From assembly GCA_025782575.1 (NCBI GenBank), contig JALGYY010000009.1, positions 225,512 to 289,511 on the forward strand: DNA of 64,000 bases. The letters run 5' to 3'. The notes beneath the pieces were generated by a model. The model was not told the origin of the DNA and did no database searches. It saw only the letters and a list, made by a program, of their open reading frames with translations. This stretch comes from a bacterium (GTDB lineage: Bacteria > Orphanbacterota > Orphanbacteria > Orphanbacterales > Orphanbacteraceae). Every line of letters starts with the position of its first letter. Positions within the stretch are counted from its first letter, which is position 1. Shown here in pieces: positions 26,994-35,677 of the stretch. The translations under genes were made by a program, and so were the position numbers.

Positions 26994-28466
26994 ATGAGAA
27001 GATCGAAGACTCCTCCGGACCAGATCGACCTGGAGAGCCTATTTCCGGCAGAAAGCAAGATTCCTCGTCAGAATCGGGTGTTTGTGAACCGAAATCTGAG
27101 GCTTCCTTCGATCGGGGCGATCGGATTCGACCTCGATCATACGCTGGCTCACTACGACCCCATCCAGGTCGAGGAGCTGGCATTTCGTACAACCCAGAAC
27201 AAGCTGGTGGAGCACCGGGGGTATCCGAAGGCTGTAGCCCAGATCCGGTATGATCCGGAGTTCGTGATTCGCGGGCTTGTGATCGATCGCGAGCAGGGCA
27301 ATATCATCAAGATGAACTATCACAGCTACGTCACGCGTGCATTCCACGGAAGACGGGAGCTGGGGAAGTCGATTCTCAAGATCTATCGCCAGGAGCGCAT
27401 CGATCTTTCCGCGGAGCGATACGTCTCCGTTGACACTCTCTTTCACCTCCCCGAAGTGTATCTCTATCTTTCCATAATCGACTTCCTGGAGGAGCGCGGG
27501 GAGAAGGCTGATTTTCAGAAGATTTACTCGGATGTCAGGGAAATGATCGATAAGGCTCACGCCGACGGTTCGATCAAAAGCGTGATTTGCGAGGCGCCGT
27601 CTCGATTCCTCCGGACCGATCCGGAGCTACCGATCCTGCTCGATCAATTCCGATCCTGGGGCAAGAAGATCTTTCTGCTGACGAATTCAGAGCACTACTA
27701 CGCCGACGTATTGCTCAGCCACCTGTTCCGCAGAAAACGTGATACGGGAGGGCGGCACTGGACGGAATTTTTCGATGTCGTGATCTGTGATGCCGCCAAG
27801 CCGGGATTCTTCACGAAGGGTAAGAAAGATACTCATCCGGCGGTGATTGCCGACTGCCGGATAAAGGAAGCGTGGGAAGGGGGGAACACCGAATTCCTAG
27901 AGGAACGCCTCGGGTATTCGAGGGATCAGGTTCTCTACTTCGGCGATCATACCTACGGCGACATCCTCCTCGCCAAAAAGTCCTCGGGCTGGCGGACGGC
28001 TATGCTCGTGGAGGAACTGGACCACGAACAGCGGGTGGCGCAGTTGCTTGAACCGAAACTCCGAACAGTGAGCGGTCTATCCGAGGAGAGGGAGAGGATC
28101 GACATCGAACGTGCGGTCCTGGAGCGGGAGCATGCGAGGCTTACTGTCGCACTGGAGAGTGAGACGGAAAAACGGACGCGCAATCGAAAAACTTCTCAGT
28201 TGAAATACCTGGAGAAAGAACTTCAGAATCGGTTGGATAAAGGACAGGAATTGGGCCGCGAAATCGGGCGGCACTGGGGCGAGTCCCAGCGCGCCTACAA
28301 TCGGGTCTGGGGACCGCTCTTTCGGGAGGGGAATGAAACGAGCCGATTCGGACATCAGGTGAAGGACTTCGCCTGTCTCTACACGAGCCGGGTGACGAAT
28401 TTCCTGAACTACGCCAGCGACCACTACTTCCGGTCACCCATGGATCATATGTCCCATGAACTCTAG
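26994..28466 (+). CDS. HAD-IG family 5'-nucleotidase (cytosolic purine nucleotidase-like)
   Basis: About 490 residues. The HAD nucleophile motif is FDLDHTLAHYD near residue 45, followed by LVIDREQGNIIKM, KIFLLTNSEHYYADVLLSHL (motif II) and VLYFGDHTYGDILLAKKSSGWRT (motif IV acids). This is the signature of the HAD-superfamily subfamily IG 5'-nucleotidases related to eukaryotic cN-II, which dephosphorylate IMP and GMP; bacterial members are presumed to do the same. A Glu/Arg-rich coiled coil lies between about 375 and 430. ATG 26994 is preferred over an upstream TTG because GAGGGA sits just before it. It overlaps the SDR gene by 11 bases. Confidence 0.88.
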   Translation: MRRSKTPPDQIDLESLFPAESKIPRQNRVFVNRNLRLPSIGAIGFDLDHTLAHYDPIQVEELAFRTTQNKLVEHRGYPKAVAQIRYDPEFVIRGLVIDREQGNIIKMNYHSYVTRAFHGRRELGKSILKIYRQERIDLSAERYVSVDTLFHLPEVYLYLSIIDFLEERGEKADFQKIYSDVREMIDKAHADGSIKSVICEAPSRFLRTDPELPILLDQFRSWGKKIFLLTNSEHYYADVLLSHLFRRKRDTGGRHWTEFFDVVICDAAKPGFFTKGKKDTHPAVIADCRIKEAWEGGNTEFLEERLGYSRDQVLYFGDHTYGDILLAKKSSGWRTAMLVEELDHEQRVAQLLEPKLRTVSGLSEERERIDIERAVLEREHARLTVALESETEKRTRNRKTSQLKYLEKELQNRLDKGQELGREIGRHWGESQRAYNRVWGPLFREGNETSRFGHQVKDFACLYTSRVTNFLNYASDHYFRSPMDHMSHEL

Positions 28467-29199
28467 CGGTGGAAAGAGACCTCTCGAAGGTAAGACAGCC
28501 GTCGTAACCGGCGGAGCGGTCCGGATCGGAAAAGCGATCGTGCTCGAATTGGCACGGGCGGGGGCGAGAGTGGCCGTCCACTATCATTCTTCAAAACAGG
28601 AAGCGATGCGCACGGCCCGTGAAGCGGGAGGGGGTGCGGATGTTTTTGCGGCCGATATCTCATCCGTCGAGCAGGCCGGGGGACTGATATCTCAGGTACA
28701 TGAAGTGTTCGGGGGAGCGGATATCCTGGTGAACAATGCGGCGGTCTTCGGGAGAACCCCATTTCTCGAAACTACTGAAGAAGAGTGGGATCGGTTTCAC
28801 TCGACCAATCTGAAGGGGCTCTTCTTTCTGACCCAGGCATTCGCTTCGAAATCTGATCAGGGCGTGGTGATCAACATCGCGGACAGTGCCGGTGAGGCGA
28901 TGTGGCCAGGTTATCTGGCATACTCGACGACCAAGGCGGGCGTCATCGCCCTTACCCGGGGATTGGCGAAGAGCCTGGCGCCGGGGATTCGTGTCAACGC
29001 GATTCTTCCGGGCCCCATGCTTCCGCCGGAGGGTTCAGGAGATCTCGAGTCGATAGCGGAGGGTGTCGGCCGGACTGTCCTCAAGAGGCAGGGGAGCCCG
29101 GAAGATATTGCACGGGCGGTTCTCTATTTTGTGACTGACGGAGGATATGTAACCGGCGCGGTACTTCCCGTGGACGGGGGGCGCCACCTGACAGGATAA
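28456..29199 (+). CDS. Short-chain dehydrogenase/reductase, pteridine reductase-like
   Basis: 247 residues of classical SDR fold. The cofactor motif is TGGAVRIGKA, that is TGxxxRxG with Arg in place of the middle Gly, the form found in pteridine reductase 1 and FolM. It is followed by VAVHYHSS, ILVNNAAVF, a serine of the active site in INIADSAG, and YSTTK with the catalytic Tyr and Lys. The end is GAVLPVDGGRHLTG. NADPH-dependent reduction of dihydropterins or dihydrofolate is a reasonable inference from the Arg motif; other carbonyl substrates cannot be excluded. It is translationally coupled to the HAD nucleotidase. Confidence 0.82.
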   Translation: MNSSGGKRPLEGKTAVVTGGAVRIGKAIVLELARAGARVAVHYHSSKQEAMRTAREAGGGADVFAADISSVEQAGGLISQVHEVFGGADILVNNAAVFGRTPFLETTEEEWDRFHSTNLKGLFFLTQAFASKSDQGVVINIADSAGEAMWPGYLAYSTTKAGVIALTRGLAKSLAPGIRVNAILPGPMLPPEGSGDLESIAEGVGRTVLKRQGSPEDIARAVLYFVTDGGYVTGAVLPVDGGRHLTG

Positions 29200-29234
29200 A
29201 AAAACCTTCCAGGTTCCGCTAAAGCCTGGAAGGT
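29198..29234. terminator. Rho-independent terminator, strongest for the minus strand
   Basis: ACCTTCCAGG (29204-29213) and CCTGGAAGGT (29225-29234) form a 10-base-pair stem with an 11-base loop. On the minus strand it is followed by seven T (complement of A 29198-29204), the textbook form. On the plus strand it lies right after the SDR stop but the downstream tract is not T-rich. It probably ends transcription from both sides. Confidence 0.7.
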
Positions 29235-29362
29235 CTTCGTCTCCGCTTGACTACCCTGTTTTCCTGCCTACTAACCGCAAGAAACTTACATGGACCACTA
29301 TAGCACAAGTCCGTTCAGGTATCAAGCCTGTAGCCATGACGATCCTGCTAGCGCCCCTCTGC

Positions 29363-29609
29363 GCCGGGCGATTCTCCCCGTTACGTGCTCCTCCTCCCGA
29401 GGAGCCGCTGCGGGATTCCGAATGTCGTCCCTCGCCGGCTCGTTCGGCCGGCCCATTTAGTTCCGGAAGTTCCGGGGACACAATACTTAACTCCCACGCC
29501 CCGTTTAGCAGAGTTAAGTATTGTGTCCCCGGAACTAAACGGCCCCAGCCGGCCTCGTCTCGCCAATTCTCCCGGGAGGAGGAGCACGCAACAGGGAGAA
29601 TCGCCCGGC
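29363..29609. repeat. Nested palindromic repeat element, copy 1 (REP/MITE-like)
   Basis: A 247-base imperfect palindrome that fills most of the 431-base gap between the SDR and TPR genes. Outer arms 29363-29404 and 29569-29609 are near-perfect reverse complements (GCCGGGCGATTCTCCC... ). Inner arms 29469-29493 and 29511-29535 are a perfect 25-base inverted repeat containing GGGGACACAATACTTAAC, with a 17-base loop. The left inner flank carries a short tandem TTCCGGAAG/TTCCGG. A second element with the same plan is at 52237-52445. No transposase is encoded. Such GGGGACACAATA palindromes recur in environmental genomes in my recollection, possibly mobilised in trans by REP-associated tyrosine transposases. 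Confidence 0.8.
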
Positions 29610-29630
29610 CCTCGCAATGCCATAGGCCGT

Positions 29631-31532
29631 TCAGTCGCGGTGCAGCTGTACGGGGTAAGGGTTCCTCCGGTTTTTTCGAGCCCGCGTGATCGCCTCCTGG
29701 ATGATCGGCACCCCCGTTTTAGCTGGATCGCCATAACTCCGGTAGTTCAAATATTCCTCATAGGCGGTTATGGCGAGGTCGAGGCTGCCTCTGCTCTCGA
29801 GAGCCCGGCCGAGTGCAGCAAACGCATCGGGGAGTACCGGGGGAAAGTCGAGAAGGGACTCTCCCCGCTCCACGACTGTTTCCAGTTCCTGAATTGCGCG
29901 GGCCGCCTGATCAGCCCCCAGATAGGCGAGCCCCAGATAGTACCGATTCCTGACGGTATCGCTGATTCTGACAGCCCGCCGCAGGGGGGGAACAGCTTCC
30001 CATCCCGACTGGATCCGAAGGAAGTAGAGACCTTCAACAAATGGAGCTCGCGCCGGGTGATGGCCGATTGCTTCTAGTTCAAGCCTTTTGGCGGAAACTG
30101 CGCCTCGATCCTCGAATCGGGCGGCTACGATGCCTTCCAGAAACGGTATGAGGCCGGGGTCCGCGCTGGCCAGAAACTGGGATTCCTCATGGAATCGCAG
30201 GTCTGCCGCTTCATAAGCCGCCTCCCTCGGTTCGTCGGCTTCCAGCAGGGCCCAGACGAGGCGGGCTGTCAGATCGAGGACCGCCTCCTGGTTTCCGAGC
30301 CGGTGTGCCTCCTCCCGGCCCCGTTTCAGCTCGATCACCGCTTCGCCATAAAATCCCCTGGCCAGGTGAAGAGCTGCTCTCGCGGCAGCGTACTGATAGT
30401 AGGCGGTCCATCCGTGCGCGAGCCCGGATGGCGGGTGGGAGAGAAGAAGCGCGGCGTCTTCCGGAAATCCCTCACTGTAATCGATCGACGCGAGGCCGAT
30501 CCGGGCGAGAGCATCACCCCCCGAAAGCTCGTCAGCACGGTGGAACTCCTCGCGGGCCATATCGAGATAGCCGGCCCGGAGAGCAAAATCGCCCAACAGA
30601 CGGTGAGGCCTCGGATCGAGTGATCGAAGCCGGATGGCCGCCCGAAGCTGCTCAGCCGCCCCACGGAAATCGCCCTCTTCGGCTCTCATTCTGGCTACCT
30701 GAACGTGGGTGTCGAAGCGGAGGGGAAATTGTGACTCGAGACGGTCGATCGCCTCGGTCCTGGCCCGCGAGTTTCCCGCGATTGCAAGAATCCGCGCTTG
30801 ATGGGCGGCTCTTTCGAGTGGCGCGAGCCGGAGCGAATCCGTTTCAGCGAGCAGCTTCCGGCCGCGTGCCGGGTACTCTCCGTCGGCCAGACGATACCCG
30901 AGCTCGGCCTTCGCCCCCTCGTGGCTCCCTCTGTTCCACGCCTCTTCCAGATCCCCTAGAGAACCGGTGGCCACACCTCTGGCGAAAAGCTCCTCCGCCT
31001 GGAGATCGTAGAGAGGAAACGACCGCTCTTCACCAGCAGTCCACCCGAACCGGACGATCGCCGAATCCGCCCACGCCTGAGCCGTCTTTCCGAGTGAGTC
31101 GAGAGGGACAGGGGGGAGCAGGGCGACCCAGATCGAGTCGAACGGGGTGGCCGACCCATAGAGGTTGACGAAGACACCCTCTCGCCCGGTCTCGAGAGCC
31201 GCGACAAGAATGTAATCGAGCTGTGAGGATCGCCCTTCGCTTCGGAGGAAGCTGCCTGAACCCCCCTCCACCGCACCCTCGCCATGGCTCACGATGACGT
31301 GAGCGAGGTTGGCTGATTTCCGATCGGGAAGAGTGACCGGCTCGAAAGGGGTTCTCCTGCAATCGAGGGCCCTCTCGAAAAGCATCCTCACTGCAGCCGG
31401 GTACGGAAAGTCCCGGGGAGGTGCGGTAAAAATCGAAACCCTTGGCGGCCGTTCGTGATTGCCCCCCCACGCCAGTGAGGCGGGGACCACCAGGCAGGAG
31501 GCGACGAGAACGTAGCAAAGAAACCTGTTCAT
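29631..31532 (-). CDS. Secreted or periplasmic TPR-repeat protein
   Basis: 633 residues from ATG 31532, where a signal peptide begins (MNRFLCYVLVASCLVVPASLAWG); a reading from 31694 would add 54 residues with no signal character. After a 150-residue N-terminal domain (VSIFTAPPRDFPYPAAV, HVIVSHGEGAVEGG) the rest is a chain of TPR-like helix pairs, for example FRGAAEQLRAAIRLRSLDPRPHRLLG, GYLDMAREEFHRADELSGG and LDLAITAYEEYLNY near the end. These are scaffolding repeats; no enzymatic motif is seen. It diverges from the SPFH-permease operon across 164 bases and may be co-regulated with it, but no functional link is visible. Confidence 0.75.
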   Translation of the reverse strand: MNRFLCYVLVASCLVVPASLAWGGNHERPPRVSIFTAPPRDFPYPAAVRMLFERALDCRRTPFEPVTLPDRKSANLAHVIVSHGEGAVEGGSGSFLRSEGRSSQLDYILVAALETGREGVFVNLYGSATPFDSIWVALLPPVPLDSLGKTAQAWADSAIVRFGWTAGEERSFPLYDLQAEELFARGVATGSLGDLEEAWNRGSHEGAKAELGYRLADGEYPARGRKLLAETDSLRLAPLERAAHQARILAIAGNSRARTEAIDRLESQFPLRFDTHVQVARMRAEEGDFRGAAEQLRAAIRLRSLDPRPHRLLGDFALRAGYLDMAREEFHRADELSGGDALARIGLASIDYSEGFPEDAALLLSHPPSGLAHGWTAYYQYAAARAALHLARGFYGEAVIELKRGREEAHRLGNQEAVLDLTARLVWALLEADEPREAAYEAADLRFHEESQFLASADPGLIPFLEGIVAARFEDRGAVSAKRLELEAIGHHPARAPFVEGLYFLRIQSGWEAVPPLRRAVRISDTVRNRYYLGLAYLGADQAARAIQELETVVERGESLLDFPPVLPDAFAALGRALESRGSLDLAITAYEEYLNYRSYGDPAKTGVPIIQEAITRARKNRRNPYPVQLHRD

Positions 31533-31557
31533 CAGATTCTGGTCCCCATTCCCCCTC

Positions 31558-31586
31558 TTGACAGTCACCCGAGGCATTTCTACTTT
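31558..31586 (+). promoter_or_regulatory. Candidate promoter of the permease-SPFH operon
   Basis: A perfect TTGACA (31558-31563) is followed after 17 bases by TACTTT (31581-31586), only a 3/6 match to the -10. It would give a leader of about 100 bases. No metal-regulator palindrome is obvious to me in the gap. Confidence 0.35.
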
Positions 31587-31696
31587 ATTAGAAGCTGACT
31601 CCGATGATAACCCCCTCCGGGGATTCGGAAAGGATCTTGTTGGACCGATACTCAGGATGAGGGGGAAACGATGAGATTCACCAAAAGGATCCATAC

Positions 31697-33868
31697 ATGA
31701 GCGCCCTTATTGGCTTTCTTGGCGAATTCGCCCAGGAAACTCTCTCCATTCTCTACGAGAGCGGGCTGTTCATTCTATTCGGGTTCTTCCTGGCCGGCCT
31801 GTTGCAGGTCTATCTGAGAACAGATCGTCTGATCCCGTTTCTGGGAGGTCGGAACTTGAAGGCGGTGATCAATGCCGCCCTTCTCGGTGCACCGCTTCCT
31901 CTCTGTTCCTGCGGCGTTGTACCGACCGCTGTGGCGCTTCGACAGAAAGGGGCGAGCCGGGAAGCGACGATGTCGTTTCTAATTTCCACGCCCGAGACAG
32001 GTGTGGATTCCATCTCAATCACCTACGGACTACTCGGACCTTTCTTTGCCATTGTACGGCCGATCGTCGCCATCCTGACCGCTGTGGTAGCCGGCTTCCT
32101 GCACATGCTCTTCGGAGAAGATGTGAGTGCCTCGAAGGATGTCAGGAATGCCGAGAGCGCCGAGGATCAGTGTGCCGACTGCGAGATAGAACCGGGCGTC
32201 GCTCATCACGAAGCGCCGGTGCCGGCGGTGGTTCCTCATGCGACCCATGGGGACCGGCTTCGAAGCGCGATGGAGCATGGATTCATTCGACTTTTTGATG
32301 AACTGGCGTTCTGGTTTCTCTTCGGCATTCTCTTGACCGGTTTTCTAACGGCCATACTTCCCGATCAGTTCTTCTCCGATACGCTCGGCACCGGGCTTCT
32401 TTCCATGATCGTGGTGATCCTGCTCGGCGTTCCGCTCTACATGTGCGCATCGAGCTCGACTCCTGTGGCAGTCGCATTTCTCATCAAGGGCTTGAGCCCG
32501 GGTGCGGCGCTCGTCTTTCTACTTACCGGGCCGGCCACCAACGCCGCGACTCTCTCCGTAGTGGGGAAGGCGTTCGGCGGACGATTCCTGAAGATCTATC
32601 TCGGCTCCATCGTCGGTGTTTCGCTGGCGGCTGGACTGTTTGTCAATGCAGTCTATGAGTGGAGTCCGAGCATGGCCGGAACTGTCGAAGAGGGGACGAT
32701 GGGATTCCTTTTTCGAACACTCAAGGGGATCGGTCTTCTCCTCTTTCTCTTTCTCTCCTGGAAGAGTCTGCGGCGCACCGGTCTGAGGCCCGGCTTTCGA
32801 GAGCTTCGCGAAAATCTCGCCGCCGCTACCGCCCCGATCAAGCGGATTCGTCCTTCCCAGTTGTTGACAACCATGGCCGGTCGTCTGACTCTTGGCGCAC
32901 TGATCGTTTCCTATCTTCTCTCCGGATTCTACTCCGTCGCCCCTGGAGAGGTGGGAATAGAGCGCCACTTCGGGCGTGTGACCAGGACGGCCATCAATCC
33001 CGGCCTTCACTGGTGTTATCCCTGGCCTGTCGGAAAGGAAACGACCTGCTCGACCGAAGGCTTCATCAAACTGGAAATCGGATTTCGTGGCGGCGATCCG
33101 GTAGTCAGTCCCCTAGATTACTACAGACCGATTCCAAGCGAAGAACAAGGGAAGATTGATCGCATTCCGGAGGAGTCCCTCTTCCTGACGGGGGATGAAA
33201 ATCTAGTCGATGTACTTGCATCGGCGCACTACAGGGTGAATGATCCGGTACGATTCATCTTCGGGCTGGAGAATGGGGATGATGCCGTCCGTTCCGCACT
33301 CCTCTGGTCAATGGTCGACGAGTTCGTCCACCGGCCGCTGGATCTGATCTTTACGACGGATCGAATCGCGATAGAAGAGAGCGTGCGGAAAACAGCAAAC
33401 GGGCTTCTGGAGCGCACGGGCACAGGCCTTACGGTCGAGGAGTTCCGGCTTCAAAGCGTACACAGCCCGATGGAAGTGCACTACGATTTTCGCGACGTCG
33501 CCTCGTCTATCGAAGACAGGTCCCGCAAGATTTACGAAGCAAAACTTTACGGAGAGGAAGTGGTTCACAAGGCTCGCGGTGATTCGGCAAGCGTAGTGGC
33601 CGGTGCCGAAGGAGACCGGGAGACGAGACTCGCAGTCGCAAGCGGAGAGGCCGGACGCTTCCGGCTTCTGGAAATGGCGGCGAGGATCGAGCGGTCCGGC
33701 ACAAAGCTTCGTCTCTATCTGGAAACCATGGAGCGAACCCTTCCACGTGTACGTAAACTCGTCCGGCCTGATCCCGGAGCGGTTGATCAATTCGAAATCT
33801 GGTTCCAGTCCGGGGATACCCCGGTGATTCCCGAACTGCTCGGCAACAAAGAGGGAGATCTCCGATGA
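31697..33868 (+). CDS. DUF318/ArsP-type permease fused to an HflK-like SPFH domain
   Basis: 723 residues in two clear parts. Residues 1-360 are a permease of the PF03773 type (ArsP, SO_0444 Cu/Zn exporters) with about eight membrane helices, the hallmark PLCSCGVVPTA (Cys70, Cys72), STPETGVDSI, and the second repeat LYMCASSSTP (Cys250) with LTGPATNAATL. The central loop 141-190 is rich in Cys, His and acids (QCADCEIEPG, HH, HATH), a plausible metal site. From about 397 there is another membrane helix and then an HflK-like SPFH domain (GFYSVAPGEVG, HFGRV, NPGLHWCYPWPV, LTGDENLVDVL). I know these as separate proteins; the fusion is unusual. First gene of a four-gene coupled operon; AAAGGA precedes the ATG. 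Confidence 0.88.
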   Translation: MSALIGFLGEFAQETLSILYESGLFILFGFFLAGLLQVYLRTDRLIPFLGGRNLKAVINAALLGAPLPLCSCGVVPTAVALRQKGASREATMSFLISTPETGVDSISITYGLLGPFFAIVRPIVAILTAVVAGFLHMLFGEDVSASKDVRNAESAEDQCADCEIEPGVAHHEAPVPAVVPHATHGDRLRSAMEHGFIRLFDELAFWFLFGILLTGFLTAILPDQFFSDTLGTGLLSMIVVILLGVPLYMCASSSTPVAVAFLIKGLSPGAALVFLLTGPATNAATLSVVGKAFGGRFLKIYLGSIVGVSLAAGLFVNAVYEWSPSMAGTVEEGTMGFLFRTLKGIGLLLFLFLSWKSLRRTGLRPGFRELRENLAAATAPIKRIRPSQLLTTMAGRLTLGALIVSYLLSGFYSVAPGEVGIERHFGRVTRTAINPGLHWCYPWPVGKETTCSTEGFIKLEIGFRGGDPVVSPLDYYRPIPSEEQGKIDRIPEESLFLTGDENLVDVLASAHYRVNDPVRFIFGLENGDDAVRSALLWSMVDEFVHRPLDLIFTTDRIAIEESVRKTANGLLERTGTGLTVEEFRLQSVHSPMEVHYDFRDVASSIEDRSRKIYEAKLYGEEVVHKARGDSASVVAGAEGDRETRLAVASGEAGRFRLLEMAARIERSGTKLRLYLETMERTLPRVRKLVRPDPGAVDQFEIWFQSGDTPVIPELLGNKEGDLR

Positions 33869-34758
33869 GTCGGATGAAACGGTGGATCGTACCGGGGCTC
33901 GCCATTCTCGCGGTGCTCTATGTACTCTCCTGCTTTTATGTGGTGGACGTAACGGAGTATGCCGTGGTGACGCGATTCGGAAACCCTGTCGCGATCCATA
34001 CCGAACCCGGGCTCCTGTTCGACCTGCTGAAGCCGATCGAATCGATCACGCGAATCGACGCGCGCCTCCTGATACTCGATCTCGAACCGGCCGAATTTCT
34101 GACGGAGGATAAGAAGAATGTAATCGCGAGCGGTTACGCCATGTGGCGAGTGGAGGATCCGCTCATGTATCTTCAGCGGGTTTACAGCCGGATGGGCGCC
34201 GAGTCGAGAATCAGCGACATACTCTCATCGGAAACGGGAGCCGCGCTCGGTACGGTACCCTTTTCGGCGCTGGTTTCAGCGGACACCAGCGAAATTCGAC
34301 TGGCTGAAGTCGTTCGGTCGATCCGGGACCGGAGCGCCGAGAGAATTCTACGGGACTACGGTGTCCGGCTCGAAGACTTCCGGCTGAAGAGATTCACGTT
34401 TCCCAATCAGAACAAAGAATCGGTCTTTCAGCGGATGCGTGCCGAACGACAGAGAATCGCCAAGCGATATCGATCGGAAGGGGAAGAGGAAGCGACCAAG
34501 ATCCGGGCGGAAGCGGACAGGGAGAGTGTCGAGATTCTCGCGAAGGCAACAAGGCGATCGGAGGAGCTTCGGGGTGAAGGGGAAGCGGAAGCGACCCGGA
34601 TTTACGCTGAGGCCATACGACAGGACCCCGATTTCTATCGGTTCATGCGCACCCTGGAATCCTATGAAAAGATTGTGGACGGCAAGATGACAGTTGTGAT
34701 TCCGAGCGATTCCGATCTCATGAGACTCCTGATGCATGGACCGGGAGGTGCGCGGTGA
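33865..34758 (+). CDS. HflC-like SPFH/band-7 membrane protein
   Basis: 297 residues: an N-terminal membrane anchor (about 8-26), then an SPFH domain with the HflC opening FYVVDVTEYAVVTRFGNPV, EPGLLFDLLKPIESI, DLEPAEFLTEDKKNV and ASGYAMWRVEDPL. A long charged helix follows (about 175-265, Glu/Arg/Ala-rich: EGEEEATKIRAEADRE), the coiled coil through which HflK and HflC assemble into cages around FtsH. FtsH itself is not in the window. Start ATGA overlaps the fusion gene's stop and the gene's own TGA overlaps the next GTG. I leave the symbol blank because the operon context differs from the canonical hflKC locus. Confidence 0.88.
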   Translation: MSRMKRWIVPGLAILAVLYVLSCFYVVDVTEYAVVTRFGNPVAIHTEPGLLFDLLKPIESITRIDARLLILDLEPAEFLTEDKKNVIASGYAMWRVEDPLMYLQRVYSRMGAESRISDILSSETGAALGTVPFSALVSADTSEIRLAEVVRSIRDRSAERILRDYGVRLEDFRLKRFTFPNQNKESVFQRMRAERQRIAKRYRSEGEEEATKIRAEADRESVEILAKATRRSEELRGEGEAEATRIYAEAIRQDPDFYRFMRTLESYEKIVDGKMTVVIPSDSDLMRLLMHGPGGAR

Positions 34759-35675
34759 TCAGCAGACCCGCAGAACTTCCCTGGGTGCGGATCGGCTTGA
34801 TCGCCGCCCTTCTGATCTGGCTCGGTTCGGGGATCTACACGGTAGCTCGGGATGAACTTGGTGTGGTCCGGCTGTTTGGGAAACCGTGGCAGACGAGAGT
34901 GCCGCCTGGCATGCACTTCGCCCCTCCCTGGCCGTTTGCCAGGACAGAAGTCGTTCGCACTACTTCCGCTTATCAGATGAGCGTGGGGTTCAAGATAGCC
35001 GACTCAGTGAAAGGAAAGCCTCCCACACCGGCTGAGACTGAGTTTCTAACCGGCGACACCAATATCATTACACTCGAGATGATTCTGCAATACGTTATCG
35101 ACAATCCGTCACGGCTCCTCTTCGGCATTGAGGACCCGCACTTTCTCGTGAGACGGGCGGCCGAAACGACGGCTACGGCGATTCTCGCCCACACTCCGGT
35201 GGATGTGGCCCTTACAACCGGGCGCGCGCCATTTCTCGAGGCCGTGCGTGCCGATACACAGGAGCTGCTTCGCGATTATGGCGCCGGAATCCTTCTCGTT
35301 TCGGCTACTCTTCGGAAGATCGAGCCGCCGGCCGAGGTGATCGACGCTTTCCAGGACGTCCAGAACGCCAAGTCCGACCGTGAACGAAGCATCAACGAAG
35401 CGATTGGATACGCGAATGAGACTCTGCCGCGATCCAGAGGAAAAGGGGAGGCCCGCGTATCCGCAGCAAGAGCAGCAAAGATCAGCCGGATCGAAATTGC
35501 CCGGGGAGACGCGAACCGGATTTCTAATATGATCACAGAGTATCATGCGGCACCGACCGGCGTGAAGAGTCGTATGTATCTTGAAGTCGCGGAAGAAGTG
35601 CTGGGTATGGCGACGATCTACGTGATCGACGGTGGTGACGGGCGGAGGCCGATGGGCCTCAAGCTGATCGAGTAA
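34755..35675 (+). CDS. HflK-like SPFH/band-7 membrane protein
   Basis: 306 residues from GTG 34755, preceded by GGGAGGT. N-terminal anchor (about 10-28), then GIYTVARDELGVVRLFGK, PPGMHFAPPWPFA and LTGDTNIITLEMILQYVI, a second HflK-type pattern distinct from the SPFH domain fused to the permease. The late region (about 205-270) is a charged helix. With the fusion protein and the HflC-like protein this gives three SPFH subunits in one operon, enough for an HflK/HflC-type heteromer carrying a transporter. Confidence 0.87.
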   Translation: MISRPAELPWVRIGLIAALLIWLGSGIYTVARDELGVVRLFGKPWQTRVPPGMHFAPPWPFARTEVVRTTSAYQMSVGFKIADSVKGKPPTPAETEFLTGDTNIITLEMILQYVIDNPSRLLFGIEDPHFLVRRAAETTATAILAHTPVDVALTTGRAPFLEAVRADTQELLRDYGAGILLVSATLRKIEPPAEVIDAFQDVQNAKSDRERSINEAIGYANETLPRSRGKGEARVSAARAAKISRIEIARGDANRISNMITEYHAAPTGVKSRMYLEVAEEVLGMATIYVIDGGDGRRPMGLKLIE

Positions 35676-35677
35676 TC

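Noticed and set aside
29363-29609. Insertion sequence at the palindrome
   Set aside because: No transposase frame, no target-site duplication that I can identify; treated as a non-autonomous repeat instead.
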